From contig NZ_JIAW01000011.1 of assembly GCF_000620625.1 (NCBI RefSeq), positions 1-64,000 of the forward strand: a stretch of DNA of 64,000 nucleotides, written 5' to 3'. Below, piece by piece: positions 25,289 to 37,427 of the stretch. Source of the DNA: Mycobacterium sp. URHB0044. Its GTDB lineage: Bacteria > Actinomycetota > Actinomycetes > Mycobacteriales > Mycobacteriaceae. A program made the translations under genes and the position numbers. The notes beneath the pieces were generated by a model. The model did not search any database, was not told the origin of the DNA, and worked only from the letters and a program-made list of their open reading frames with translations. How positions within the stretch are numbered: position 1 is the first letter of the stretch; the number at the start of each line of letters is the position of its first letter.

Positions 25289-26554
25289 ATGACGATTCAG
25301 GCCGCCGGCCAGCTCGATCTGACGGACCTGTCCAGGATCCGGGCCGACTTCCCGATTCTGCACCGGGTGATGCGCGGTGGAAATCAGCTGGCCTACCTGG
25401 ATTCCGGCGCAACGTCGCAGCGCCCGCTGCAGGTGCTCGACGCCGAGCGGGAGTTCCTCTCCACCTCGAACGGTGCGGTGCACCGCGGCGCCCATCAGTT
25501 GATGGAGGAGTCCACCGACGCCTACGAGCAGGGCCGTGAGGACATCGCGTCCTTCGTCGGTGCCGACACCGACGAGTTGGTGTTCACCAAGAACGCCACC
25601 GAGTCGATCAACCTGGTGTCGTATGCGTTGGGCGACAACCGCTTCGAGCGCGCCATCGGACCGGGTGACGTCATCGTCACCACCGAGCTCGAACACCACG
25701 CGAACCTGATCCCGTGGCAGGAGCTGGCCCGTCGCACCGGAGCCACCCTGCGCTGGTACGGCGTGACCGACGACGGCCGGATCGATCTGGACTCGCTGCA
25801 ACTCGACGAGCGCGTCAAACTCGTTGCGTTCAGCCACCATTCGAACGTCACCGGCGCCATCGCGCCGGTCGCCGAGCTGGTGTCGCGGGCCAAGGCCGTC
25901 GGTGCGCTGACGCTGCTGGATGCGTGCCAGTCGGTGCCGCACCAGCCCGTCGACTTCCACGCCCTCGACGTCGACTTCGCCGCGTTCTCGGGCCACAAGA
26001 TGCTGGGGCCCAACGGGATCGGCGTGCTGTACGGCCAGCACGAGCTGCTCAACGCCATGCCGCCATTCATCACCGGTGGCTCCATGATCGAGACCGTCAC
26101 CATGGAGGCCACCACGTACGCACCCGCGCCGCAGCGGTTCGAGGCGGGCACGCCGATGACGTCGCAGGTCGTCGGGTTGGCGGCCGCGGCGAGGTATCTC
26201 ACCGCCATCGGCATGGACGTCGTCGAGGCCCATGAGAACGAATTGGTCGCGGCCGCACTCGAAGGCTTGCGTTCGGTCGAGGGCGTGCGCGTCGTCGGCC
26301 CCGATTCCCTCGAGCACCGCGGGTCGCCGGTGAGCTTCGTGGTGGACGGAATTCACGCGCACGACGTCGGCCAGGTGCTCGACGACGAGGGCGTGGCGGT
26401 CCGGGTCGGACACCACTGCGCATGGCCGCTGCACCGCAGGTTCGGCATCGCTGCCACCGCGCGGGCGTCGTTCGCGGTCTACAACACACTCGACGAGGTC
26501 GACCGGCTGGTCGCGGGTGTCAAGCGAGCCGTCGAGTTCTTTGGCAGGCCGTAA
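25289..26554 (+). CDS. sufS: cysteine desulfurase SufS
   Basis: 421 aa, class V aminotransferase fold. It removes sulfur from cysteine with pyridoxal phosphate and passes it to SufU. The PLP lysine is K237 in FSGHKMLGPNGIG, upstream of which lies VAFSHHSNVTGAIAPV. The persulfide cysteine is C377 in VRVGHHCAWPLHRRFG, in the short-loop form of group II desulfurases that need a SufU or SufE partner. ATG at 25289, 11 nt after sufC. The stop is followed at once by the sufU GTG. Confidence 0.97.
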   Translation: MTIQAAGQLDLTDLSRIRADFPILHRVMRGGNQLAYLDSGATSQRPLQVLDAEREFLSTSNGAVHRGAHQLMEESTDAYEQGREDIASFVGADTDELVFTKNATESINLVSYALGDNRFERAIGPGDVIVTTELEHHANLIPWQELARRTGATLRWYGVTDDGRIDLDSLQLDERVKLVAFSHHSNVTGAIAPVAELVSRAKAVGALTLLDACQSVPHQPVDFHALDVDFAAFSGHKMLGPNGIGVLYGQHELLNAMPPFITGGSMIETVTMEATTYAPAPQRFEAGTPMTSQVVGLAAAARYLTAIGMDVVEAHENELVAAALEGLRSVEGVRVVGPDSLEHRGSPVSFVVDGIHAHDVGQVLDDEGVAVRVGHHCAWPLHRRFGIAATARASFAVYNTLDEVDRLVAGVKRAVEFFGRP

Positions 26555-27022
26555 GTGCGCATGGAGCAGATGTATCAGGAAGTGATCCTCGATCACTACA
26601 AGCGGCCGCACCACCGTGGGCTGCGCGAGCCCTTCGGCGCGGAAGTGCACCACGTCAATCCGACGTGCGGTGACGAGGTGACGCTGCGGGTGGCGCTCGC
26701 CGACGACGGCGAGCACGTCGCCGACGTGTCCTACGACGGGCAGGGCTGCTCGATCAGCCAGGCGGCGACGTCGGTGCTCGCCGACCAGGTGATCGGCCAG
26801 ACGGTCGGGGATGCGCTCAAAACTGTCGCGGCGTTCACCGAGATGATCTCCTCGCGCGGAAACGTCGAGGGCGACGAGGACGTGATCGGCGACGGCATCG
26901 CGTTCGCAGGCGTGGCCAAGTACCCGGCACGGGTGAAATGTGCGTTATTGGGATGGATGGCGTTTAAGGACGCGGTCGCGCAGGCATCCCACACCGAAGA
27001 CGGCGATGGAGGAAAGCGATGA
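26555..27022 (+). CDS. sufU: SufU, zinc-dependent sulfurtransferase partner of SufS
   Basis: 155 aa. It has the three conserved cysteines of SufU/IscU folds: C38 in NPTCGDEV, C65 in GQGCSISQAATS and C129 in ARVKCALLGW. SufU accepts sulfane sulfur from SufS on a zinc-bound cysteine. An insertion after residue 95 relative to IscU (ISSRGNVEGDEDV) is typical of SufU. It starts at a GTG directly after the sufS stop; an ATG two codons later (MEQMYQEV) is an equally good start. It overlaps sufT by 4 nt. Confidence 0.95.
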   Translation: MRMEQMYQEVILDHYKRPHHRGLREPFGAEVHHVNPTCGDEVTLRVALADDGEHVADVSYDGQGCSISQAATSVLADQVIGQTVGDALKTVAAFTEMISSRGNVEGDEDVIGDGIAFAGVAKYPARVKCALLGWMAFKDAVAQASHTEDGDGGKR

Positions 27023-27426
27023 GCGAGACGACCACGGGCACCAGCGAAGCGAGCGGGGAATCACTGCCGAGCGACGCGAGCGCGGCGTCCTTCCAGCCCA
27101 GCGAGGAGCTGCTGGCCGACCTCGAAGAGGCGATGCGTGACGTCGTCGATCCCGAACTCGGCATCAACGTCGTCGACCTCGGCCTGGTCTACGGTCTCAA
27201 CGTCGACAAGGAGGGCCCGGGCGCGGTGGCGTTGATCGACATGACGCTCACCTCGGCGGCCTGTCCGCTCACCGACGTCATCGAGGATCAGTCACGCACC
27301 GCCCTCGTCGGGGCCGGCCTGGTCAGCGACATCAAGATCAACTGGGTGTGGAACCCGCCGTGGGGCCCGGACAAGATCACCGAGGACGGCCGCGAGCAAC
27401 TGCGGGCGCTCGGTTTCACCGTCTAA
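27019..27426 (+). CDS. sufT: SufT, DUF59/MIP18-type Fe-S maturation factor, with extended N-terminus
   Basis: 135 aa. From about residue 33 it is a standard DUF59 domain (LADLEEAMRDVVDPELGINVVDLGLVYG, SAACPLTDVIEDQ with the conserved Cys, WVWNPPWGPDKITEDGR). SufT proteins help insert Fe-S clusters in client proteins. The first 30 residues are Ser/Thr/Ala/Glu-rich and low complexity, about 20 residues longer than I recall for M. tuberculosis Rv1466. The underlying DNA (GCGAAGCGAGCGGGGAA, GAGCGACGCGAGCGCGG) resembles MIRU-like linker sequence. ATG overlaps the sufU stop; last gene of the suf operon. Confidence 0.93.
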   Translation: MSETTTGTSEASGESLPSDASAASFQPSEELLADLEEAMRDVVDPELGINVVDLGLVYGLNVDKEGPGAVALIDMTLTSAACPLTDVIEDQSRTALVGAGLVSDIKINWVWNPPWGPDKITEDGREQLRALGFTV

Positions 27427-27441
27427 CCGTCGCTAAGGCGG

Positions 27442-27458
27442 TCACAATCACTCTGTGA
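27442..27458 (+). promoter_or_regulatory. second TCACA-N7-TGTGA dyad, overlapping the start of the gene after sufT
   Basis: TCACAATCACTCTGTGA repeats the sufR dyad layout exactly: the same arms, the same 7-nt centre, and the GTG start at positions 14-16 of the dyad (27455). The 5' half TCACAAT is identical to the sufR site. It could be a second SufR site, or the shared CACAAT -10 plus leaderless GTG may explain part of the match. Confidence 0.5.
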
Positions 27459-28006
27459 TCACCGTCCCGGCCCCGGTATGGCGGGGTGGTCGCGTGACGA
27501 GGGCAGCGACGGTCGGCGTCGTTGTCGGGCTCTTCTTCGGGGCGTTGGCGCTTCTCGACTCAGGATTCCTGCTGGCCGCCGTGATCGTGTTCGTCATCCT
27601 TGGCGTCGCATGGGGAATCGTCATGGCTCGCCGGATGGGCCGATATTGGCCTGGCGCAAGGGATCTGGGCGGCGAACAACGTGTGGCGGTCGTACGGGCC
27701 GCCCGGCGCGGTGAGCGAATCTCCGATCCGCGGCTCGCGCAGGCGGTCATCGACTACTGCGACGGCCTACATGCGGCTGCCGACCGCGGTCGACTCTTTC
27801 GGTGGTTGATCTGGCTGGTCCTGGCGGTGGCCGCGGCATTGGCGGTATGGGACACGGTGGCGGGATCGAGGCGGGACAGTGTGGCGTCGTGTGTGTATCT
27901 CGGGTTACTGCTGATCGATGTCTTCTGGTGGCCCAAACGTCAGGCGCAGCTGCTGACCAATGCCGATCGCGCTGCAGAGATGGCTCGCGAGTGCTTGGAC
28001 GTGTAA
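27455..28006 (+). CDS. membrane protein of unknown function
   Basis: 183 aa, family not recognised. Two hydrophobic helices follow each other (about residues 18-33 and 37-57) and end in an Arg-rich turn (MARRMGRYWPGARDLGG). A soluble helical stretch of about 55 residues follows, then two more helices (about 113-130 and 142-158) and a cytoplasmic-looking C-terminal tail. Four-helix topology is therefore likely. The GTG start lies inside a dyad that copies the sufR operator, 28 bp after sufT, so it may be co-regulated with suf. No motif suggests an activity. Confidence 0.75.
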   Translation: MITVPAPVWRGGRVTRAATVGVVVGLFFGALALLDSGFLLAAVIVFVILGVAWGIVMARRMGRYWPGARDLGGEQRVAVVRAARRGERISDPRLAQAVIDYCDGLHAAADRGRLFRWLIWLVLAVAAALAVWDTVAGSRRDSVASCVYLGLLLIDVFWWPKRQAQLLTNADRAAEMARECLDV

Positions 28007-28060
28007 CGCTCGAGCCCGTTGGATGAACACAGTTCGTATCGAGCCTGGGAGAGGGGCGCC

Positions 28061-28714
28061 ATGGACAGCGGGATGGACAGTGGGATCGACTACGTCGCAA
28101 CCCGTCGACAGCTGCGCGGCATCGCCGAGAGCCTGATCGCCGGCCCCCAGCACCGGGCGGCGGGCACCATCCGTCTCGCCGTGCGGCAGGACGGGTTCGT
28201 CGGCGTCGCGCTTCCACTCGCCGTGCATGGCACCGAGTTCACTTGGCAGGACGGCAGCGCACCGCTGGCCGGTAGCAGCCCGGGCGCGCTCGCCGCGGCC
28301 GCGGGCGTTCGGTTCGGGCCGCCCGAGGGCGTCTACGAGATCGACGACCCGCTGGCCGCCGACGCGGTGCTCGACATCCACCCCGAGGCCGCCGCACTGC
28401 TCCACAGGAGTTTGTACGCGGGCGGCTTCGCGTTGAAACAGTTTCTGCCCGAACAACATCCGGTGCTGTGGCCGGAGCACTTCGACGTCGCGGTCACCGA
28501 CAGCGAGGTCAACTACGGTGTGTCCGCGGGCGATTCGTATCACCCCACGCCGTACGTCTACGTCGGCCCGTGGACGGCCCGCACCGGCACGTTCTGGAAC
28601 GCGCCGTTCGGCGCCGTGCGGAGCCTGGACCCAACGCACGACGTCAACGAACTCGCCGACGACATCACCGACTTCTTCGATCGCGCGCGAGAACATCTCG
28701 GGAGCAACGCGTGA
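28061..28714 (+). CDS. unknown soluble protein translationally coupled to an ECF sigma factor
   Basis: 217 aa, no family recognised, no signal peptide or membrane helix. The N-terminus contains a short direct repeat (MDSGMDSGID). The rest is mixed alpha/beta with many aromatic residues in the last third (LKQFLPEQHPVLWPEHFDVAVTDSE, SYHPTPYVYVGPWT). I chose the ATG at 28061 because GGAGAGGGG precedes it by a few nt; the frame opens at a TTG at 28019, and another ATG is at 28073. The stop overlaps the sigma-factor GTG (GTGA), so the two are translated together. Confidence 0.75.
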   Translation: MDSGMDSGIDYVATRRQLRGIAESLIAGPQHRAAGTIRLAVRQDGFVGVALPLAVHGTEFTWQDGSAPLAGSSPGALAAAAGVRFGPPEGVYEIDDPLAADAVLDIHPEAAALLHRSLYAGGFALKQFLPEQHPVLWPEHFDVAVTDSEVNYGVSAGDSYHPTPYVYVGPWTARTGTFWNAPFGAVRSLDPTHDVNELADDITDFFDRAREHLGSNA

Positions 28715-29349
28715 ACACGGCGGGCACCGTCGACGAAGCTCCGCTGATCGACGCCTTGCGCGAGGGTGACGAACGGGCCTTCGCCACCCTCGTCGACCAA
28801 CACACCCCTGCGTTGCTTCGGGTCGCCAGGGGCTACGTGCCGAGCCGCGAGATCGCCGAAGAGGTGGTCCAGGAGGCGTGGATCGCCCTGCTGAAGGGCA
28901 TCGACGGGTTCGAGGGGCGCTCATCGCTGCGGACCTGGTTGTTCGCCGTGATGATCAACATCGCCAAGGCGCGCGGGATACGCGAACGCCGCGATTCCGA
29001 TGCGGCCATCGCCGCGTACACCGGTGGCACCGTCGATCCCGCGCGGTTTCGCGGGAGCGACGATCCGTGGCCCGGCCACTGGCGCGAGGACGCCGTGCCC
29101 GCCGCGTTTCCGGAGACACCCGAGGGATCGGTACTCGGCGACGAACTGGTCGGCGTTGCGCGGCGTGGCCTCGACGGATTGCCTGACCGGCAGCGGATCG
29201 TCGTGACGCTGCGCGACATGCTCGGGTTCGACTCCGCCGAGGTGTGCGAAATGCTCGACATCAGCGTGGCCAATCAACGGGTGCTGCTGCATCGCGGGCG
29301 CGCCGCCGTGCGAGCCGTCCTCGAGGATTATTTGGAAGAGGTGTCCTGA
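28711..29349 (+). CDS. ECF-family RNA polymerase sigma factor
   Basis: 212 aa. Region 2 is clear: FATLVDQHTPALLRVARGYV, then EIAEEVVQEAWIALLKGIDGFEGRSSLRTWLFAVMINIAKARG (core binding and -10 recognition). A linker of about 50 residues follows, then region 4 with LPDRQRIVVTLRDMLGFDSAEVCEMLDISVANQRVLLHRGRAAVR, whose HTH reads -35 DNA. There is no extra C-terminal domain. It starts at a GTG overlapping the previous stop and ends in a TGATG overlap with a zinc anti-sigma gene, the standard sigma/anti-sigma pairing. The ECF subgroup cannot be told here. Confidence 0.93.
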   Translation: MNTAGTVDEAPLIDALREGDERAFATLVDQHTPALLRVARGYVPSREIAEEVVQEAWIALLKGIDGFEGRSSLRTWLFAVMINIAKARGIRERRDSDAAIAAYTGGTVDPARFRGSDDPWPGHWREDAVPAAFPETPEGSVLGDELVGVARRGLDGLPDRQRIVVTLRDMLGFDSAEVCEMLDISVANQRVLLHRGRAAVRAVLEDYLEEVS

Positions 29350-29576
29350 TGATGGACTGCAACGAACTCGTCGAACTCGTCACCGCCTATCTCGACGGGT
29401 CGCTCGACCCGGACACCCGCGAGCGCTTCGACATGCATCTCGTCGAATGCGACGGCTGTGAGAACTACCTGCAGCAGTTCCGCGAGACGGTGCGCGCCGT
29501 TGGTGGTGTCCGTGACGACGAACTGGATCCGGCCTACCGTGCCCGCCTGCTCGACGCGTTCAAGAACTTCGGCTGA
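29349..29576 (+). CDS. zinc-binding (ZAS) anti-sigma factor
   Basis: 75 aa, a minimal anti-sigma domain. The zinc set is C4, H30, C34 and C37, giving the ZAS pattern with H-x3-C-x2-C (HLVECDGC). LVTAYLDGSLDP ahead of it is the usual first helix. There is no membrane segment, so it should be a cytoplasmic sensor that releases the ECF sigma factor when its zinc thiols are oxidised, as RsrA-type proteins do. The ATG at 29349 shares a base with the sigma stop (TGATG); the longer frame from 29244 lies inside the sigma gene. Confidence 0.9.
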   Translation: MMDCNELVELVTAYLDGSLDPDTRERFDMHLVECDGCENYLQQFRETVRAVGGVRDDELDPAYRARLLDAFKNFG

Positions 29577-30731
29577 ATGAGCGCAACGGAATCGAACCGG
29601 TCGGCGGCGGTGTTGTACCGGTCCGTGGCTCTCGACGATCGCGTGACCGACCTGTTCCAGCCGTTGAGCGTGCGGTCGCTGACGGTCCGCAACCGGTTCG
29701 CGATGGCCCCCATGACGCGTAGGGCGTCGCCCGACGGGATACCGGGAGCAGACGTCGCCAAGTACTACGCCCGCCGGGCCGCGGGCGGCGTGGGGCTGAT
29801 CATCACCGAGGGAATCCGGCTGGCGCAGCCGGAAGCAGGCTGGCCCGCCAGCATCCCCACCATCGCAGGCGACGACGTGCTGGCCGGCTGGCGAGCGGTG
29901 ACCGCAGCGGTGCACGGACATGGCGGCGCGATCGCCGCGCAGCTGTGGCATCAGGGCGCCGAACGCGGCGACGCCGACGGGATCGCCCCGGTGAGCCCGT
30001 CGGGGGTCAACAGTGCCGGCGAACCGCGGGGGCGGGCGCTGCGCACCGATGAACTCGCCGGTGTCGCCGACTCGTTCGCCCAAGCCGCCCGCAACGCCCG
30101 CGACGCCGGCTTCGATGCCGTCGAACTGCATGGCGCGCATGGCTATCTGCTCGACGAATTCCTGTGGGCTAAGACGAATCTGCGCACCGACGGCTACGGC
30201 GGTGAGCTGGCCGACCGGACCCGGTTCCCGACCGAAGTGGTCGCGGCGGTGCGCGCGGCCGTCGGGCCGGACTACCCGATCATCTTCCGGTTCTCGCAGT
30301 GGAAGCAGACCGACTACGCCGCGTCGATCGCCGACGATCCGACGGAGCTGCAAGAGCTGTTGGCGCCGCTGGTCGACGCCGGCGTGGATGTTCTGCACCC
30401 GTCGACGCGCAGGCACTACAAGCCGGCGTTCCCGGACGCCGACCCCGAACTGAGCCTGTCCGGATGGACCAAGAAGGTCACCGGTGTCCCAGTGATCGCG
30501 GTCGGCTCGGTGGGCCTGGAGACGGAGTTCACGCCGGGACGGGCCGGCGGGCGGATCCCGCCGGCGCCCGTCGACCGGTTGCTCGATCAGTACGCCGCGG
30601 GGGAGTTCGACGTCGTCGCGATCGGGCGGGCGCTGCTGGCCGACCCGACGTGGGTGAACCGGCTGCGTGATGGTTCGCTTGACGGGTTCGAAGGGTTTGA
30701 CGCCGAAACCGCGTTGGCTCGGCTGAGTTAG
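29577..30731 (+). CDS. Old Yellow Enzyme-family FMN oxidoreductase
   Basis: 384 aa TIM-barrel flavoenzyme. Signatures are NRFAMAPMTRR near residue 38, AAQLWHQGAERG, the substrate and FMN segment DAVELHGAHGYLLDEFLWAKTN followed by RTDGYGGELADRTRF, and the phosphate-binding VGSVG and AIGRALLADP. OYEs reduce activated alkenes such as enones with NAD(P)H. The ATG directly follows the anti-sigma stop (0 nt gap), so it belongs to the sigma operon and is a likely effector. A later GTG (29625, residue 17) is an alternative start because the first 16 residues precede the conserved fold. Confidence 0.9.
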   Translation: MSATESNRSAAVLYRSVALDDRVTDLFQPLSVRSLTVRNRFAMAPMTRRASPDGIPGADVAKYYARRAAGGVGLIITEGIRLAQPEAGWPASIPTIAGDDVLAGWRAVTAAVHGHGGAIAAQLWHQGAERGDADGIAPVSPSGVNSAGEPRGRALRTDELAGVADSFAQAARNARDAGFDAVELHGAHGYLLDEFLWAKTNLRTDGYGGELADRTRFPTEVVAAVRAAVGPDYPIIFRFSQWKQTDYAASIADDPTELQELLAPLVDAGVDVLHPSTRRHYKPAFPDADPELSLSGWTKKVTGVPVIAVGSVGLETEFTPGRAGGRIPPAPVDRLLDQYAAGEFDVVAIGRALLADPTWVNRLRDGSLDGFEGFDAETALARLS

Positions 30732-30744
30732 CCGCGCGTTCACA

Positions 30745-30771
30745 GGGAACAACCAGGTAAACCGCAACGTT
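30745..30771 (+). promoter_or_regulatory. SigH-type promoter of the thioredoxin gene
   Basis: GGGAACA (30745-30751) and CGTT (30768-30771), with 17 nt between GGAAC and CGTT, fit the mycobacterial SigH consensus (GGAAY -35, GTT -10). It lies just upstream of the GGAGAGG ribosome site of the thioredoxin. From recall, the M. tuberculosis ortholog Rv1471 belongs to the SigH regulon, which supports the call. Confidence 0.65.
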
Positions 30772-30780
30772 AGGAGAGGC

Positions 30781-31146
30781 GTGAGCACGCAAGACATCAC
30801 CGCAGAAGAATTCAATGCCACCGTCACCGACAACGAGATCGTGTTGGTCGACTTCTGGGCGTCCTGGTGCGGGCCGTGTCGTGCGTTCGCGCCGACGTTC
30901 GCCGCGTCGTCGGAGAAGCATCCCGACGTGGTCCACGGCAAAGTCGACACCGAGGCCGAACAGGGTCTGGCCGCAGCCGCCGAGATCCAGGCGATCCCCA
31001 CCCTGATGGCGTTCAAGAAGGGCCACATGGTGTTCCGGCACTCCGGCATGCTGCCCGCCGATCAGCTGGACGACATCATCACCAAGATCAAGGACTTCGA
31101 CGTCGAGGCCGCGATCGCTGAGCAGGGCGACACCCAACAGGCGTAA
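30781..31146 (+). CDS. trxB1: thioredoxin (Rv1471/TrxB1-like)
   Basis: 121 aa thioredoxin fold with the active site WCGPC (C30 and C33) in DFWASWCGPCRAF and the cis-proline loop IQAIPTLMAF. It reduces disulfides in cytoplasmic proteins. The gene name used in M. tuberculosis is misleading, since this is a thioredoxin and not a reductase; no reductase gene is nearby. GTG start preceded by GGAGAGG. The SigH-like promoter upstream points to induction by oxidative or heat stress. It has a 20-residue C-terminal extension beyond the core fold (FDVEAAIAEQGDTQQA). Confidence 0.94.
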   Translation: MSTQDITAEEFNATVTDNEIVLVDFWASWCGPCRAFAPTFAASSEKHPDVVHGKVDTEAEQGLAAAAEIQAIPTLMAFKKGHMVFRHSGMLPADQLDDIITKIKDFDVEAAIAEQGDTQQA

Positions 31147-31169
31147 CGGCGGGGCCGCGCGCGGCACGC

Positions 31170-31175
31170 TATAAC
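31170..31175 (+). promoter_or_regulatory. echA12: possible -10 element of echA12
   Basis: TATAAC (or the overlapping TAACGT at 31172) lies 8-10 nt before the echA12 GTG, with no ribosome site between. The gene may therefore be transcribed as a leaderless mRNA. Confidence 0.35.
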
Positions 31176-31185
31176 GTGCTTTGTC

Positions 31186-32016
31186 GTGACCGAACAGAAC
31201 GCCCAGCAACCGCTAGTCCTCGTCGACCACCCGAGACCGAACGTGGCGTTGGTCACGTTGAACCGGCCGGAGCGGATGAACTCGATGGCGTTCGACGTCA
31301 TGGTGCCGCTGAAGAAGGCCCTCGACGAGCTCAATCACGACAACGACACGCGCGTCGTGGTGCTCACCGGCGCCGGCCGCGGGTTCTCCTCCGGTGCCGA
31401 CCACAAGTCGGCCGGATCCGTCCCACACGTCGACGGTCTGACTCGTCCGACCTTCGCGTTGCGGTCGATGGAGGTGCTCGACGATGTGATCTTGGCCCTA
31501 CGCAAGATGCATCAGCCGGTCATCGCCGCCGTCAACGGAGCGGCCATCGGTGGAGGGTTGTGCCTGGCCCTGGCCGCGGACATCCGGCTCGCGGCCGAGG
31601 GCGCCTACTTCCGCGCTGCAGGCATCAACAACGGGCTGACGGCCAGCGAGCTCGGGCTGTCCTACCTGCTGCCACGGGCGATCGGGACGTCACGGGCGTT
31701 CGAGGCGATGCTGACCGGTCGCGACATCGACGCCCAGGAGGCCGAGCGCATCGGTCTGGTGTCGCGCACCGTGCCCGACGGCGAGCTGCTCGACGCGTGC
31801 TTCGACATGGCCGAGCGGATCGCGACGTTCTCGCGGCCGGGTATCGAGTTGACCAAGCGCACACTTTGGAGTGGACTGGACGCCGGTAGCCTGGAAGGTC
31901 ACATGCAGGCCGAGGGCCTGGGCCAGCTCTTCGTGCGCCTACTCACCGCCAACTTCGAGGAAGCGGTTGCCGCGCGCGCCGAGAAGCGGCCCGCGGTCTT
32001 TACCGACGACAAGTGA
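31186..32016 (+). CDS. echA12: enoyl-CoA hydratase/isomerase family protein (EchA12-like)
   Basis: 276 aa crotonase fold. The oxyanion-hole segments are GAGRGFSSGADHKS near residue 65 and NGAAIGGGLCLALAADIRLA near 115. The usual second catalytic glutamate region reads NNGLTASELGLSYLLPRAIG, with Glu present. It probably hydrates or isomerises an acyl-CoA; substrate unknown. Position and sequence match M. tuberculosis Rv1472. GTG start. It is followed after 26 nt by an ABC-F gene, so they may form one transcript. Confidence 0.9.
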   Translation: MTEQNAQQPLVLVDHPRPNVALVTLNRPERMNSMAFDVMVPLKKALDELNHDNDTRVVVLTGAGRGFSSGADHKSAGSVPHVDGLTRPTFALRSMEVLDDVILALRKMHQPVIAAVNGAAIGGGLCLALAADIRLAAEGAYFRAAGINNGLTASELGLSYLLPRAIGTSRAFEAMLTGRDIDAQEAERIGLVSRTVPDGELLDACFDMAERIATFSRPGIELTKRTLWSGLDAGSLEGHMQAEGLGQLFVRLLTANFEEAVAARAEKRPAVFTDDK

Positions 32017-32042
32017 CCGACTAACCGATAGGGAGAAGCAGC

Positions 32043-33671
<1,629 letters not shown>

Positions 33672-33769
33672 GGCCGCTCGCGAAAATCGTTTCGTCCCAG
33701 ATTGAATGCCTTTGAACCTGGGTAGTTGACGTAAACGGGTCGGGGATACGACAGGTGGGAGACGCTTCG

Positions 33770-33961
33770 ATGCAAGATCTGAAGAACAAGTCCCGGGATC
33801 AGTTGCTCAACGAGTTGCGCAATGCCTACGAGGGGGGCGCCAGCATCCGGACCCTGGTGGAGAAGACGGGACGCTCGTACGGTTCGGTCCACAGCATGCT
33901 GCGCGAGTCGGGGACGACGATGCGAAGCCGCGGTGGGCCCAATCACCGCAACCGGCGCTGA
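33770..33961 (+). CDS. small helix-turn-helix protein (Rv1473A-like)
   Basis: 63 aa from the ATG at 33770, which follows GGGAGA by 8-9 nt; a GTG at 33755 would add five residues. The centre reads as a helix-turn-helix (LLNELRNAYEGGASIRTLVEKTGRSYGSVHSMLRESG) of the kind found in many small actinobacterial proteins with SIR-LVEKTGRSYG-VH motifs. It is flanked by basic residues and a GGPNHRNRR tail, so DNA binding is likely. M. tuberculosis Rv1473A has this length and place. It converges on the TetR gene, with no gap between stops. Confidence 0.82.
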   Translation: MQDLKNKSRDQLLNELRNAYEGGASIRTLVEKTGRSYGSVHSMLRESGTTMRSRGGPNHRNRR

Positions 33962-34525
33962 TCACTGCTGGCGTACTGAAGCCTCGACCAGATCCAATAC
34001 GGCGCTGAGCCGTTCGGGCTGGTCACCGGAAGCGAGCCGAGCCACCAGTCCGTCGAGGACGAGGTCCAGGTAGGTCTGCAACACGTCGCTCGGCACGTCG
34101 TCCCGCAGTCGTCCCGCCTGCTTCTGCCGGCGAAGGCGTTCGGTCGTCGCCACGGACAGCTCCGCTGAGCGCTCCGCCCAACCGCGATTGAACACTGGAT
34201 CATTGCGCAGCTTGCGCGCGATCTCCAGCCGGGTCGCCAGCCAGTCGAACTGCTCGGGCGCGGCCAGCAGATCGCGCATCACCTGGATCAAGCCCTCCCG
34301 CGATGCCACGTCCGCCATCCGTTCCGCGTCTTCGCGTGCCAGCTCGAAGAACAAGGTGTCCTTGTCACGGAAGTGATGGAAGATGGCGCCGCGCGACAGC
34401 CCGATGGTGTGTTCGAGCCGCCGCACGGTCGCCTTGTCATATCCGTACTCGGCGAAGCACCGGCGTGCGCCGTCGAGAATCTGACGGCGCCTGGCCGCCA
34501 GATGGTCCTCGGTCACCCGGGGCAA
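33962..34525 (-). CDS. acnR: TetR-family regulator of aconitase (AcnR-like)
   Basis: 187 aa. The N-terminal TetR HTH (RRRQILDGARRCFAEYGYDKATVRRLEHTIGLSRGAIFHHFRDKDTLF) is followed by an all-helical ligand domain. AcnR in corynebacteria represses acn, and the sequence RGAIFHHF-DK--LF fits that group. It lies directly downstream of acn, 34 bp away on the same strand, so it is probably co-transcribed and feeds back on acn. The start is uncertain: a TTG at 34525, or the GTG at 34516 giving MTEDHLAARRRQ. Confidence 0.88.
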   Translation of the reverse strand: MPRVTEDHLAARRRQILDGARRCFAEYGYDKATVRRLEHTIGLSRGAIFHHFRDKDTLFFELAREDAERMADVASREGLIQVMRDLLAAPEQFDWLATRLEIARKLRNDPVFNRGWAERSAELSVATTERLRRQKQAGRLRDDVPSDVLQTYLDLVLDGLVARLASGDQPERLSAVLDLVEASVRQQ

Positions 34526-34559
34526 CGGAATGCCTTTTCTTCTCGGCCGCGTTCCGCGG

Positions 34560-37373
<2,814 letters not shown>

Positions 37374-37427
37374 ATCAACTCCCGGTTTAGTTTTCGCCGT
37401 GACGGGCTGTGTCGAACGGCGGTGTCG

